DNA from: Typha latifolia
Taxonomy: Eukaryota > Streptophyta > Magnoliopsida > Poales > Typhaceae
Direction of reading: 5' to 3'
Length of the DNA stretch: 64,000 bases
NCBI GenBank assembly: GCA_019914945.1
Contig: CM034111.1
Coordinates: 4,898,001 to 4,962,000 of the forward strand
The notes under the pieces are model-generated. The model saw only the letters and a list, made by a program, of their open reading frames with translations. It had not been told where the DNA came from and made no database searches. This document shows, piece after piece, positions 12,615-23,589 of this stretch; the stretch's first letter is position 1; every line of letters begins with the position of its first letter. The translations under genes were made by a program, and so were the position numbers.

Positions 12615-15600
12615 ATGGCTCCTAAATCTGGCGATAGACCACCTCCGGCGCTACCGGAGGAACAGGAAGATGATGATGAGGAGTTCGGGTTCTCGAGGAA
12701 CTACTTCTTGGCCAAAGAGGTCGCCTCCGCTTCCGGGAAGAGATCCGCCGGCAAGAAGCTCTCAGACATCAATCTCGTCGACGAGCAGGTCTTTAGAATC
12801 GATTAATCCTCTCAAAACCCAAACTGTTTCACTATGTCAGTAGTACTTGGATGTTGGATATTTCGAATTCTCTGTTATAGCTGCGTGTTGGATTAATGCC
12901 AGGTACTGAGAGCATCAATGTCTGAAATTTCTCTGAAGCATGAGAAAGAGATCGATGCTTTAATGAAAAGCTATAAAAAATTCTACCCTAAGTGGCTGTT
13001 TGAACTAAGGTGTGTAAACCCGTGTGTGAAGTTTAAAATGTTACTTGAACTTATTATACTATGTTATTTGTAGTTTTTACTCAAGAAATCAATCTCTTAC
13101 CACTACAGCAATGACATGACATTGTATCCACTTCAGAATTCAGAAAGATAATTTTAGTGCATGTGAGCTCATAATGTGATCTAAACATATCTAACTAATG
13201 GAATTTTTCCTTTCAAGTTATTGTCTGATGCAATCTTCTATTGATAGACATGCTTTTATTTTTAAACTAATGCTTCATTGTTTTTCATATCCTTGTTGTT
13301 ATTTATAATTTTTTTTAAGTTATGTTTTATGCAAAAGAATATTGTCCAGTAAGAACCATTCTTGCAATAACTAGTCCGATTTATTCAGGCATTTATGATG
13401 CTATTTAATTACATTTATGGGCTTAAACATGGAAGAACATTTTGGTGGCACACAAGGTATTGGCCTGATTATTGTCATGATTATTATTTGTGTTCTGCTT
13501 CTGCTTTAACTATGCTATAATATTTTTAGATGCTTAGCTAAGCCTGAATTTTCTGCATATATTTTTGTCGAAATGCTACTATTGTGGATATTTTATTTTT
13601 CTTTTCCTTTTCAGGTGTGGCTTTGGACTCTTAATGTATGGTTTTGGTTCTAAGAGAGTTTTGCTTGAAGACTTCGCTTCTACAACCTTAACAGATTTTG
13701 GTGTAATCGTTATTAATGGCTATCTTCCATCGGTCAACATAAAACAAGTATCATCTTCAATCCACATGACTAGTAAATGTCATGATGTTTTGCTGATTAT
13801 TATTTTATCAGTTGCTTTACTTTAATTGTTTTGTTGCCCTTTATATCTTCTATTATGCTTATATTCCTTTTATCTTGTGTGCCTGCTCATTGTGAAGATT
13901 TAAGGTGAAAACTATGCAGAAGCTTACTTAGGAAAAAGTTCTTCTAGGATCAAGATGATTCCTTGTTTGCCCTTCAATGCCTGATAAACACACCAAATCT
14001 TCCAATTGTGGCCTCCATTAGTACTTTCTCTTTCTTATTCTTTTTTTTCCACTTTATCCTTGTTATCTGCTTTAGGTTTCTTATACTCTTGCTGCAAGCA
14101 TTTGCTTCAGCCTCCTCATGAAAGAATTAAGTTGAATAGAATGGAAGGTAGGAAAATCATTAAGCTATGGAGGAGGAAGAGCATCAGAAGAAAGAGATGG
14201 GAGAGAGGAGAAAAGAGATTTAGGAGAATTGGATTCTAGTTAACTATTGTGAACTTACATAATTGTTTGAACTTTGAACCAAGGATATAGAATTTTTTAT
14301 CAGCTCTCTTCCTGCATCGATCTACTGGAAACAGTCTTTTGTTAGCTCTGTTCTTTAAAGGCTTAAAGCTATTCCCTGCCATCCTAACTTAGCTATCTTC
14401 TTGATGCTTTCTTGTAGGCTTTGATAGCACTGGTAATTGTTTGAATGGAACTGTCAATTTATGAATTTAAATTTCACCTTTTTAGGCTAGTAGACTAGTT
14501 ATTTGATGTAGTTTGATATGATTGCAACTTTTTTTACTAGTTCATTGTGAAGAGAACCTATTTTTTTAGGTTGTAGTTGCAATGGCTGAAACTTTATGGG
14601 ACCAATCAAAAGCAGTACGGAAGTGTTCTGCAGGGAGCAAATCCAAAATACAAGTTCCTTTTGCTTCCCAGACGATCGAAGATCTTCTCTCATTTTTGGA
14701 CAACCAGATCTCAAATAATAGTGATAGCTTTATATGTCTTCTAATTCACAATATTGACGGACCTGCTTTGCGAGACTCTGAATCACAACAGCATCTTGCT
14801 CGGATTGCATGCTGTTCTCATGTTCGTGTTATTTCATCAATTGACCATGTTAATGCACCTTTACGTAAGTTCTATACTGAGAAGATTGTTATGTTGTTTC
14901 CATTAGCATTCATCTTTGAAGCAACTATTTGTTCTCGACCCCTTCTCTCTTTTCTCTGTTATTATTGATTTCATAATTTATAACTTTTAGTACTCATCAA
15001 CTTCCGAATGTGAAGGCTTAATGGCTTGTACGTGAATTTTCAGTTTCCTTTTCTCTTACTATGTCATTGTAAAAGGATGGAGATAAAGCTCGCATCCATT
15101 GCCTCTTAACATAAGATCTGTATTTTCAATTCTTTTGACAGGTTATTTTTCTACCTGTACCTAAAGTGTCAAGAGTAATCTGATTGACAACCCTTCCTTT
15201 TTTAAAAAAAAATTTAGTGGTAAATGTCACAATCAATTTTACCATTTATACATTTGTATATGCATGTTATCCTTAAGACAAGATGCTGGATTGGCAATTT
15301 AATTACATTCATCTTGCTCTGCAGACTGTTCTCTTAGTACCTTTTAGTGAACTGTAGATCATTATTAAGTTGAACTGTATTTCTTAGAATCCTAGTCCAT
15401 TTATTCTTCACTATCTGTTGATAATATGATTAGTACCGAAAACTTTGGAGCCATATTGTGAAGATTTCAATACTCTTATAAAAATTTACGAAATTTTTTT
15501 ATAACATTGGGTTATATAACAGACTGTGATAGAGTGTTAAAAACTACCCTACCACTACAATGGTTTATGTAATGTGTTTTCACTAGTAAGGGAACAAATG

Positions 15601-18600
15601 CAAAAAATAAGTAATGAAATACAAACTAGGAGATCAGAGCAAACAATAAGAGAGTAATAGATAGAATAACCTACAACCACTTATGAAATTTCAATAAAAG
15701 TCAGTCAGATTTAGTAAAAAGTTATAAAACCAGTGGTACACACTCCCATGATGGAGACAGTTGTTTAGATCAACTTATAAAGAACATTAAGGTTGATGCT
15801 CTCACTTTTGACTGTTGTTTAGATCATGTTGTTTTATTAACTGGCTCCATGAGATGGACCACTTCTTTGAGTGGTATGACCTGCCGAAAAACCAAAGAGT
15901 TAGATTTGCCCAAATGAAACTAGTCGGTCGAGCCAAATTATTTTGGCAAAATATAGAACAAATCTTAGTGCGACGAGATCAACCTCTAATCATTCATTGA
16001 CATGAAATGAAAGAAAAATTAAAAAAAATACTTGCCACATTCTTATCTTGGCGACCTTTTGGATCAATGGAATAACTTTAGATAAGGAAATAAGTTTGTG
16101 AGCGATTATGTCTTGTAATTTAAGGAGTATATATTGAAGTGTAATGTTGTGAAGGATGAGAGGATGATGCTGAGTCGTTTTAGGCGTGGCCTTAATGACG
16201 ACATCCGAAGAGAGTTAGATTTTCGGGAGGTTATCTTTTTGGATCAGGCTTACACCCTCGTGTTAAACTACGAGATGGTTAGTAGGCAACATTTTCCTAG
16301 GCAATCAATTGGGTGCACACCTCCCAATTATGCACTTGCTAGCGTAAAAACTCAAACAACAACGTTACCTTTTAGAACTACCCAAATTGCCACGCTTATC
16401 CAACTTAACAAAGGAAAAGAGCTCTTCCATGAAACTGCACCTGTCAATAACCTCCGTCGATGTTACAAATGTAGACAGGTTGGCCATGTAGCCTCGAACT
16501 ACCCTCAAAAGACTCTTTACCTTAGGGAATAGGATGACACTATAGAAGAAGACGAGCTCAATGAGCAGTTTATGAGCCTAACCTCGATGACGTCCAAGAT
16601 AGTGACGACGACCATAGTTACAAAGATTATACCATTGATGTCGTTTGTTGCACTTTGATGCAACCCCGGAAAACCGATGATTGGCGAAGGAATACAATAT
16701 TCCATACTTATATCAAATGTGGGACCAAAGATTGTAAGGTGATCATCAAAAATGGAAGTTGTATTAACGTCGTCTCTTCTAACGTTGTATCTCGCTTGGC
16801 GTTAAAATTCGCACCTCACCCAAACCGTTATAAGGTATCTTGGGTTAATTATTCCTCAATCGCTTTAAATGAGAGATGCCTAATTCCTATCACTTTCCTT
16901 TCTTATAAAGAGATGTGTCGTGTGATATTGTATTGATAGATGTAGGGCATATTATTTTGGGCCGCCCTTGGGTTATTTGATCGTGTGATCATATTTGGGC
17001 GTTCCAACTCGTGCTCCTTCACTTTTGAAGGCAATAAGATTAAGATAGATCCTATGCGTCCAAAAATAATTTACAAAGATAATACAAAAATGCTCCTATT
17101 AAAAGGGTTTGCACATAATAAATTTTATAGAATTTGAAAAGAAAGTAGATCAAGGCTCTATTGTGTTTGCCTTAGTAGCTCGTGAAGTTAGGAGCTCGAC
17201 CCTCACACCGTTAGCTAAAAAAGTTGCTCTTATACTAAATAAATTTCAAGATGTGTTTTCGAATGATTCCAGTTCAATTGTCTTCTTTGCATGATATCCA
17301 ATATGTAATTGACTTAGTCCCCCGGGCTTCTCTCCCAAACTTGCCACACTATCAAATGAGCCCCAAAGAACATGTTGAATTGCAACGTCAAGTGAATAAA
17401 CTTCTTACAAAAGATTTTATTCGTGAGAGCTTAAGTCTTTGTTCTGTCCCGACCTTGCTCACGCCAAAGAAAGATAAGTCTCGGTATATGTGTGTCAATA
17501 ATTGAGTCATCAATAGAATAACAGCTAAATATCATTTTATAGGAGTACACTTTTATACTCAAACATAGAGCTGGTGTTGAGAATAGGGCAGCTAATGTGC
17601 TTAACAGGCGGGTTAGCCTTCTATTTGCCTTTAGCATTAAAGTCATTGGCTTTGACAAAATGAAGGAAGAATATACATCTTGTCCGGACTTTGGAGAAAT
17701 TGTTCTCACTTTGCTGAGTGACTTGAACGTAGCTTTGGACAATTATTTTCTCCAAGACGGTTACTTATTTAAAGCTAACAATCTCTATGTTCCTCGTACA
17801 TTTGTACGTGACTTCCTAGTTTAGTAGATCCATGTCGGTGGCCTGTCGAGTCATTTTGGACATGATAAGACAATTGAAGAAGTTAAGCACCAATTCTACT
17901 GCCAAGTCTCAAGTGTGACGTAACAAAATTAGTTGGCTAATGTAAGACCTTCAACCGGTAAAACATCAAAAATAAAACACTGGACTTTACACTTCGTTAC
18001 CTGTGCCTGATCACCCGTAGCAAGACGTGAGTATGGATTTTGTCATTGGATTACCTTGCACCTTTAGAAAACATGATTTGATCTTTGTGGTTTTGGATCG
18101 CTTCTCTAAGATGGCTCATTTCATTTCTTGTGTTAAGGCCTTTGATGCTTCACATGTGGCAAAATTATAATTTGCCGATATAATCAAATTATATGGTTTT
18201 CCAAAAAAATTCATTCCTTATGCCAAGACCTTTGATGCTTCACATATGGCAAAATTATAATTTGCCGATATAATCAAATTATATGGTCTTCTAAAAACTA
18301 TTGTATCTGATCATAATGTTTGCTTTATGAGCTATTTTTGAAAAACCCTATGGCACAAAGTTAAGTTTTCTACAGCCTATTATCCTCAAATTGATCGTAG
18401 TCTTAGAAATCTTTTGCGATGTCTTGTAGGTAATTACAAAAGAAATTAAGATGTCATTCTTCCCGTAGCCCAATTTGCATATAATAATTTCATCAATAGG
18501 TCTATAGGTATGAGTCCATTTGAAGTTGTTTATGATTTTAAAGCATGCAAATTTTTAGATTTTTTACCAATGTCATCTCATGCTAGAGTCTCTGAGTCTC

Positions 18601-20313
18601 CGAAGCATTTGCATATTATGTTCATTTTTTGCATCAGAAGATCACTAAGCGAATTGAGGTGAGCAATCTTCAATATAAAAAGATATAATGACTTGTACAA
18701 GGGTGCCAAGGAGTTCAATGTAGGAGATCATGTTATGATTCGTGTCAGACCCGAACGGTTCCTTTCAGAAGCTGTTCGGAAGTTGCACGCTCGTAGTGCA
18801 TAACCTTTCTAAGTTCTAAAACATGTAGGGACTAATGCTTATGTCATTGATATTCTCTTTGATTACGGTTTACCAACTGCCTATGAACATCCCCACTAAA
18901 CCATATGCTACATTAGCTACTATTCTAGACATACCTAATATACCACCCACCACTTCACCTTTTCCATCCATACTACCAGAAAAGATAAACGCTATTTTGG
19001 ATGATCAAATAACATCTACTACAAAAGGAGGGGTTCACCGTTTTTTAGTTCGCTGGCAAGGTTAACTAGAGTTTAATTATAAGTGGATCACTCGCGAGGA
19101 ATTACAACAGCTTAACCCCTAACATCTTGAAGTACTATCAAAGCCGTTCACACCCTCACTCAATCCCGGGAGAGTTGGTGTGGACACCACTATTCATCAT
19201 TTTTACTCTCGTAGGCATAAAAGGGCTGCACCTGTACCCCTCTAGCTTAACGAGGGTTTTGACTAGCCTTGTAGGGCTATTTTTGTCTTTTTGTCTTTTG
19301 CTTTTCTTTGTCTATATAAAGGTTTGTAATTTTCTTTTTATTGGTCAATGAATATTTAAGAGTTTTTACATATTAAGTGTTTGTTAGTGGATTCCAACGT
19401 CGGTGGATTCCAATACCCCGGTTGGTAGATTTTCATAGTTTGGTTACTTTTTTTACTTATTTTTCTCAAATCTGCAATCGAGGAGTTTATCCTGCATCAA
19501 AAAGACATTTGTCGTACCACAAGATTTTAGAATTTGTACTCAAAATGAATTCATCACATTCAGACATGTTCCCGTTCCTGTTTCAGCTGAATAAAACAGT
19601 TATACTTTTACCACAAAATTTGGCACTCTTAGTGTCAAGGTCTCCAGGCAGGCCCAAATAGTTAACTTTTCAGTTGTCGAACTGACATGAATTGTAGTAC
19701 ATGTCAATTCTATTTCTGAAAAAGTTCAGTCTAGAATAATCTCTAATGCATGATATGTTCAAAAAATCTGCCTTTTTCCAATATTTGCTTTATGATTGTT
19801 GCTGATAAAGTTCTAATTTCACAGTATGGGACAAGAAGATGGTTCACACACAATTTAACTGGTGCTGGTACCATGTCCCTACATTTGCATCTTACAAAGT
19901 TGAAGGGGTCTTTTTCCCTTTGATTCTTGCTAGCGGTGGGAATGCCCAAACTACAAAGACTGCCTTAGTTGTCTTACAAAGTTTGACCCCAAATGCACAA
20001 AGTGTTTTTGAAGTTCTAGCGGAATACCAGTTGGCTAATGAAAAAGAGGAAGGCAAGTTCCTATAAGTTATCTCATCTTTAACTGCCCATTTACTAATTG
20101 TGTTATTTTTCTTCAGGTATGCCGATCAGTACTTTATATACAAAGTGTCGCGAGCGCTTTCTTGTCAGCAGTCAAGTAACGCTTAACTCTCACCTGACGG
20201 AGTTCAAAGATCATGAATTAGTGAAGACAAGAAGGCACTCTGATGGCCAAGATTGTCTATATATTCCTCTTGCTGCTGAAGCACTTGTGAAGTTGTTAAA
20301 AGAGCTTGGTTGA
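12615..20313 (+). CDS. ORC2: Origin recognition complex subunit 2, 6 exons
   Basis: ORC2 is a core subunit of the six-protein complex that marks replication origins and loads MCM helicase in the nucleus. Exons are 12615-12788, 12903-13009, 13615-13747, 14570-14864, 19825-20052 and 20117-20313. They total 1134 nt, closing exactly as 377 aa plus stop, which is the usual length for plant ORC2. Recognisable blocks are an acidic, disordered N-terminus (residues ~10-25), [35 protein letters not shown], the [12 protein letters not shown] block of the AAA-like fold, and a C-terminal winged-helix segment with [16 protein letters not shown]. Two oddities stand out. Intron 4 is about 5 kb because it contains a degenerate Gypsy element, and intron 5 appears to use a GC donor (GAAG followed by GCAAGT). 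ORC2 genes are commonly E2F-regulated, but I could not confirm an E2F site. Confidence 0.95.
15815..19130 (+). mobile_element. Degenerate Ty3/Gypsy chromovirus inside ORC2 intron 4
   Basis: The remnant runs in the same orientation as ORC2. Recognisable parts, in order, are gag (15815-16000 and 16134-16532, ending in a zinc knuckle [14 protein letters not shown]), a protease-like stretch (16655-16936), the start of reverse transcriptase (17251-17505), the end of RNase H (from ~17560), integrase (17830-18300, with the block [13 protein letters not shown]), and a C-terminal chromodomain (about 19000-19110, LVRWQG). Most of RT and the front of RNase H are missing, so this copy is internally deleted, and many stops and frameshifts follow. 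The last Cys of the zinc knuckle is Tyr. A TATA-containing stretch at about 19150-19660 could be the 3' LTR, but I could not match a 5' copy. Confidence 0.85.
18121..18300 (+). repeat. 90-bp tandem duplication in the integrase region
   Basis: The segments 18121-18210 and 18211-18300 are near-identical, with a period of exactly 90 bp (30 codons). For example, TTTGATGCTTCACAT recurs at 18141 and 18231. The duplication lies in the integrase core remnant and keeps the frame. It arose within an already decaying element or in its ancestor. Confidence 0.85.
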
Positions 20314-21548
20314 ACCCAATTTTGAAGAATTCATAATTTGTTTATTGTATTCTTTCTTATTCAAGTGACCATCCTATTAATATGTTCGCATTTTATGGGA
20401 AATTACTGTTGAACATACTTAGTTGTTTGACAATTGGCATTTGTGCAACACCATTTTTTCACCCAAATCCTCGAGAACTCTGCAGTTGGTGTTTGTTAGC
20501 AGACTATTATTTCTCAGTGTTTACCAGTATGGTCCATGATTTATATAGTCAGACATTGCAGTGTCATACACTGTTTGATACTTGATAGGTTGAAACAAGG
20601 TTTCTTCTCTTTGAATAGATTGATAAAGATACTGACTTATATATCAGAATGAAAATGCTTGAAGGTCATATCTCGGAACCGTGCTGTATAATGCCAAGAT
20701 AATGTCAAGAATGAAAAGGAAACATATGTTCACCTTGCCTTATCGTATCATGTGAACTGCCAGTTTCATATAAACAGTTTGTCCAATATGTATTCTTATA
20801 GTTGAATTTGTCTTTCTAATCATTATCCAGATTTTTCCCTGAGAAGGCTACAGCTAGATCACGGTGTTCTTAAGGAGCTTGTAAAGATTGGTATGTTTTT
20901 AAGCAGTTTTTCTAATGATGTCTCTTATAATATGCCTATGTGCTTTGCATGTAATTGTTAAGTTCTTCCTTTTTGGCACTCAACCAACTTCTTTTTTTCA
21001 GTAATATTATCGTGTATCTGTTTCCATCTTGTCAGATGATCGGAAGAAAATGTGAAGGGCAACTTACTCTGGTATTGCTATATTCTTTTTACTTTTATTT
21101 CTGTTTCATTTCTGTGCTTTGTGTCTTGACTGTCATATCAATAGTTCTTCAATCTATCTTTGTTTAAAATGTTATTGGAAAAATATTCAGAAATAAAGAA
21201 AGTTTCTGGAGCTAATTCATTTCCGAGTGGATGCACTGATGGATTTATCTCTCCTAAGGGCAAAATGTGATCTTGTTCTGTACTACTAGACAGGTTAACC
21301 AAATAACAACAATTTTATATCCTTATCCCACCCGTACACAACTACTAAAATAGCCCAGGTATTTATTTCTACTGTGTTTAAATTACATGTATCAAAATCA
21401 GTTCTTTAGGGCTACAAGGAACCAAGCTAGCATTAGGAGTTGGAAGACAATTAATTAGATAAACTACAGTACTTAGTGCATAGACCCAAAATTTAGGTGG
21501 AACATATGACTCAAGAAGCAACGTATGAACCACCAACTAACTCTAGTA
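20314..21548. other. ORC2 3' flank, no established gene
   Basis: This should contain the ORC2 3' UTR. A pair of exon-like pieces (about 20831-20890, then ATGATCGGAAGAAAATG from about 21036) has plausible AG acceptors and a GT donor. Joined, they give only about 27 codons before a stop and match nothing I know. Otherwise the region is A+T-rich and empty. Confidence 0.35.
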
Positions 21549-22185
21549 GAGTTGGTTAGACATGACCATCGAGCGAGCCGGGCCGGGTTCAGGCTGGGCT
21601 TTTCGGGCCAACCGGGCTTAAATATTTATTCACGGCCCGACCCACCAATCACTCGGGCGGGTCAGGGTTCGGGCCGGGCTAGAATAGTCTAGCCCGTTAC
21701 TGCCCATCGGCCACTCGGCCTAACCCATATTTTAGCTATTTTAAAAAAAAATTTAACTATTAGCTTATTTTTTTAAAAAATATTTATATTCCTCCATTTA
21801 AAAAATAATTAAAATAAATTAAAAAAATTTAAAGGTGTTTTTAAAATAATGCAAAACGGTACAATACTTAAAAAAATTTACTGTAGCAGATGAGCAAAGT
21901 ACTGTAGCAGACGGGCGAGCTACTGTAGAAGAACGGGCGGGCCTAGTTGCGGGCCAAACGGGCGGGCTTTCGGGTCAGGTCAGGCGGGTAAAGGGCTGGC
22001 TCGTGCCGCCCATGGATAGTTCGGGCTCGGGCCGAGCCGGGTCTAAACCGGGTCTGGGTCGGGCTTAGCCCGATCCAAACCGGGCCGGGCACGGACGGGC
22101 TGGGCCCTTTGATCATGTCTAGAGTTGGTAGGTATTTTTCCCATGACCAAGGAAGTCATAGGTTCGACTTCAACTCTAAACAATA
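21530..22185 (+). repeat. tRNA-like (SINE-type) segment split by the hAT element
   Basis: Immediately around the hAT insertion the flanks read as a tRNA-like polymerase III promoter. The A-box-like TAGAGTTGGTAGG is formed at the insertion site, and the B-box-like GGTTCGACTTC follows the insertion by about 35 bp. A tRNA-derived SINE is one explanation. I see no defined tail, so this is tentative. Confidence 0.35.
21557..22121. mobile_element. Non-autonomous hAT element, G+C-rich, with 8-bp target duplication
   Basis: The element starts TAGACATGACCA and ends TGATCATGTCTA, so the tips are near-perfect inverted repeats. It is flanked by the 8-bp direct repeat GAGTTGGT at 21549-21556 and 22122-22129. 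The subterminal regions are full of GGGCCGGGC and its complement in opposing orientation, with an A+T-rich centre. This design (TAG...ATG tip plus repeated CCGGGC words) is typical of a widespread plant hAT group. There is no transposase frame. Confidence 0.85.
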
Positions 22186-22479
22186 TTGTGATGAAATTGT
22201 TTGGTGATTTGTTGGCTTGGCATGATTCGTTGATGACTCAGCAATGCAATTAGCTTGGAGGAAACAACTCAGCAGTGCAACGGCTTAGAACAGATCACGG
22301 CGGCGTTTGATTTGGAGTAATTGTATGGCGACGCATATGGCTTGAAGCCTAAGCTAGGCAGCTAAAAGTTTGGTGGAGCCTAAGTGCCTCTGCATCTAAG
22401 GAGAGTTAGCTCTTTGTCCAGCCTATAACTAGCCTTTGGGCTCATAAATGATAAAAAAAAATCGTACAAACCCCATTGG

Positions 22480-23330
22480 AATACTTTTTCGTTTTGTTGG
22501 AGAAAAGTTTGGAACTCATGAGACTCATGAGACATATATTCCCTTCCTGAATCTAATATTAAGGTCTTGATGCAAGTGGAAAATTGAGTTTTACCTGTAA
22601 GTCCAATTGCTGAAAAAGAAGATTAAGATCATCTGCTAAACTATTCCAGGTGTTAAGAGAACCTGAAAAGGTAACTGTAGAAGAAGAAAGATGTGAAGAA
22701 TCCACGAAATCACTAGTAGTTGGATTACTAACTATGGCTTGAAATGCTCTCTGATATCTATTTGTGGCCTCGTTGGACAAGTTGCAACGAGCTACCCTTT
22801 CTCTCTACAGTAATCGCAAAATTTTCCTTTTGATAGTGAGTTGCAATGTGGTCAAGCTCCTTACAACTGTAGCATTTAATATTTTTTTGACTCTTGACTT
22901 TGCTTCCCAACTGGAAGTCTTCTATTAGTCGTTTGTGTAATGGAGCACTGCTCCTCTCGCAGAAGTTCACTCAAACAAGTATCTAGAGATGGTGAAGGAG
23001 ATTGGCTCGTTACATTAAACGAACAGTTTTAAAATTTGGACACAATTTCTTTGGGATTTGCTGAATAGCAAATAGGAATTCAGTGGGTACTTTGGCATAC
23101 ACAATGTCGGAGTATTCAATCCACAAATTAATAAAACATGAAGAGTATTCTTTAATAGACAAAAGCTCCCTTGAGTGTAGTTTGCAATATAGAATTTTGA
23201 TTGAAATCGTCTAGCATTATTATCCTGATTGCAATAAGAATATGATTTTTTTACAATCCGTTTTCCCGTCAGGCATACCGTTTGTTTACACGTACCGGTC
23301 CTCCTTTGTCTTGGCATTAGTACATTTCAT
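22480..23330 (-). mobile_element. Ty1/Copia gag remnant
   Basis: Read on the minus strand, this gives pieces of a plant Copia gag. The core lies around 23190-22980 (blocks such as NLWIEYSDIVYAK and VPTEFLFAIQQI), followed by a zinc knuckle at about 22880-22830 (CYSCKELDHIATHY). Its last Cys is again Tyr. Frames are broken repeatedly, and no pol or LTR was found nearby. Confidence 0.65.
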
Positions 23331-23589
23331 AAGAGATGCCAAATTGCTAGAGCAACCCCACCACCTAAATTAAGAATAAAAGAGTTCTTTTTTTTTTAAA
23401 GAAAGGAGGAAAATAATCAATTAGCTCCTTTAGTATAGTAACACCATTGACGTCAACAGCCAAAGGAGGCACAAAGGAGAGAGGGAGAAAACACTCCTAG
23501 GTGCAGCTGAGAGCCAAATTTCTATCATAATTTGCGAGTCAATCAGTTGATTGATTAGTCTTGCAATAGATATGGTTGATAAACAAAAA
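23331..23589. other. Spacer between retroelement fragments
   Basis: A+T-rich sequence with a T-run at about 23386-23396, which could be the complement of a LINE poly(A) tail belonging to the minus-strand LINE to its right. No coding signal. Confidence 0.3.

Noticed and set aside
12373..12843. 156-codon plus-strand frame over the ORC2 leader and first exon
   Set aside because: It reads through the pyrimidine-rich leader as Ser/Pro low complexity and is out of frame with ORC2, which starts at 12615.
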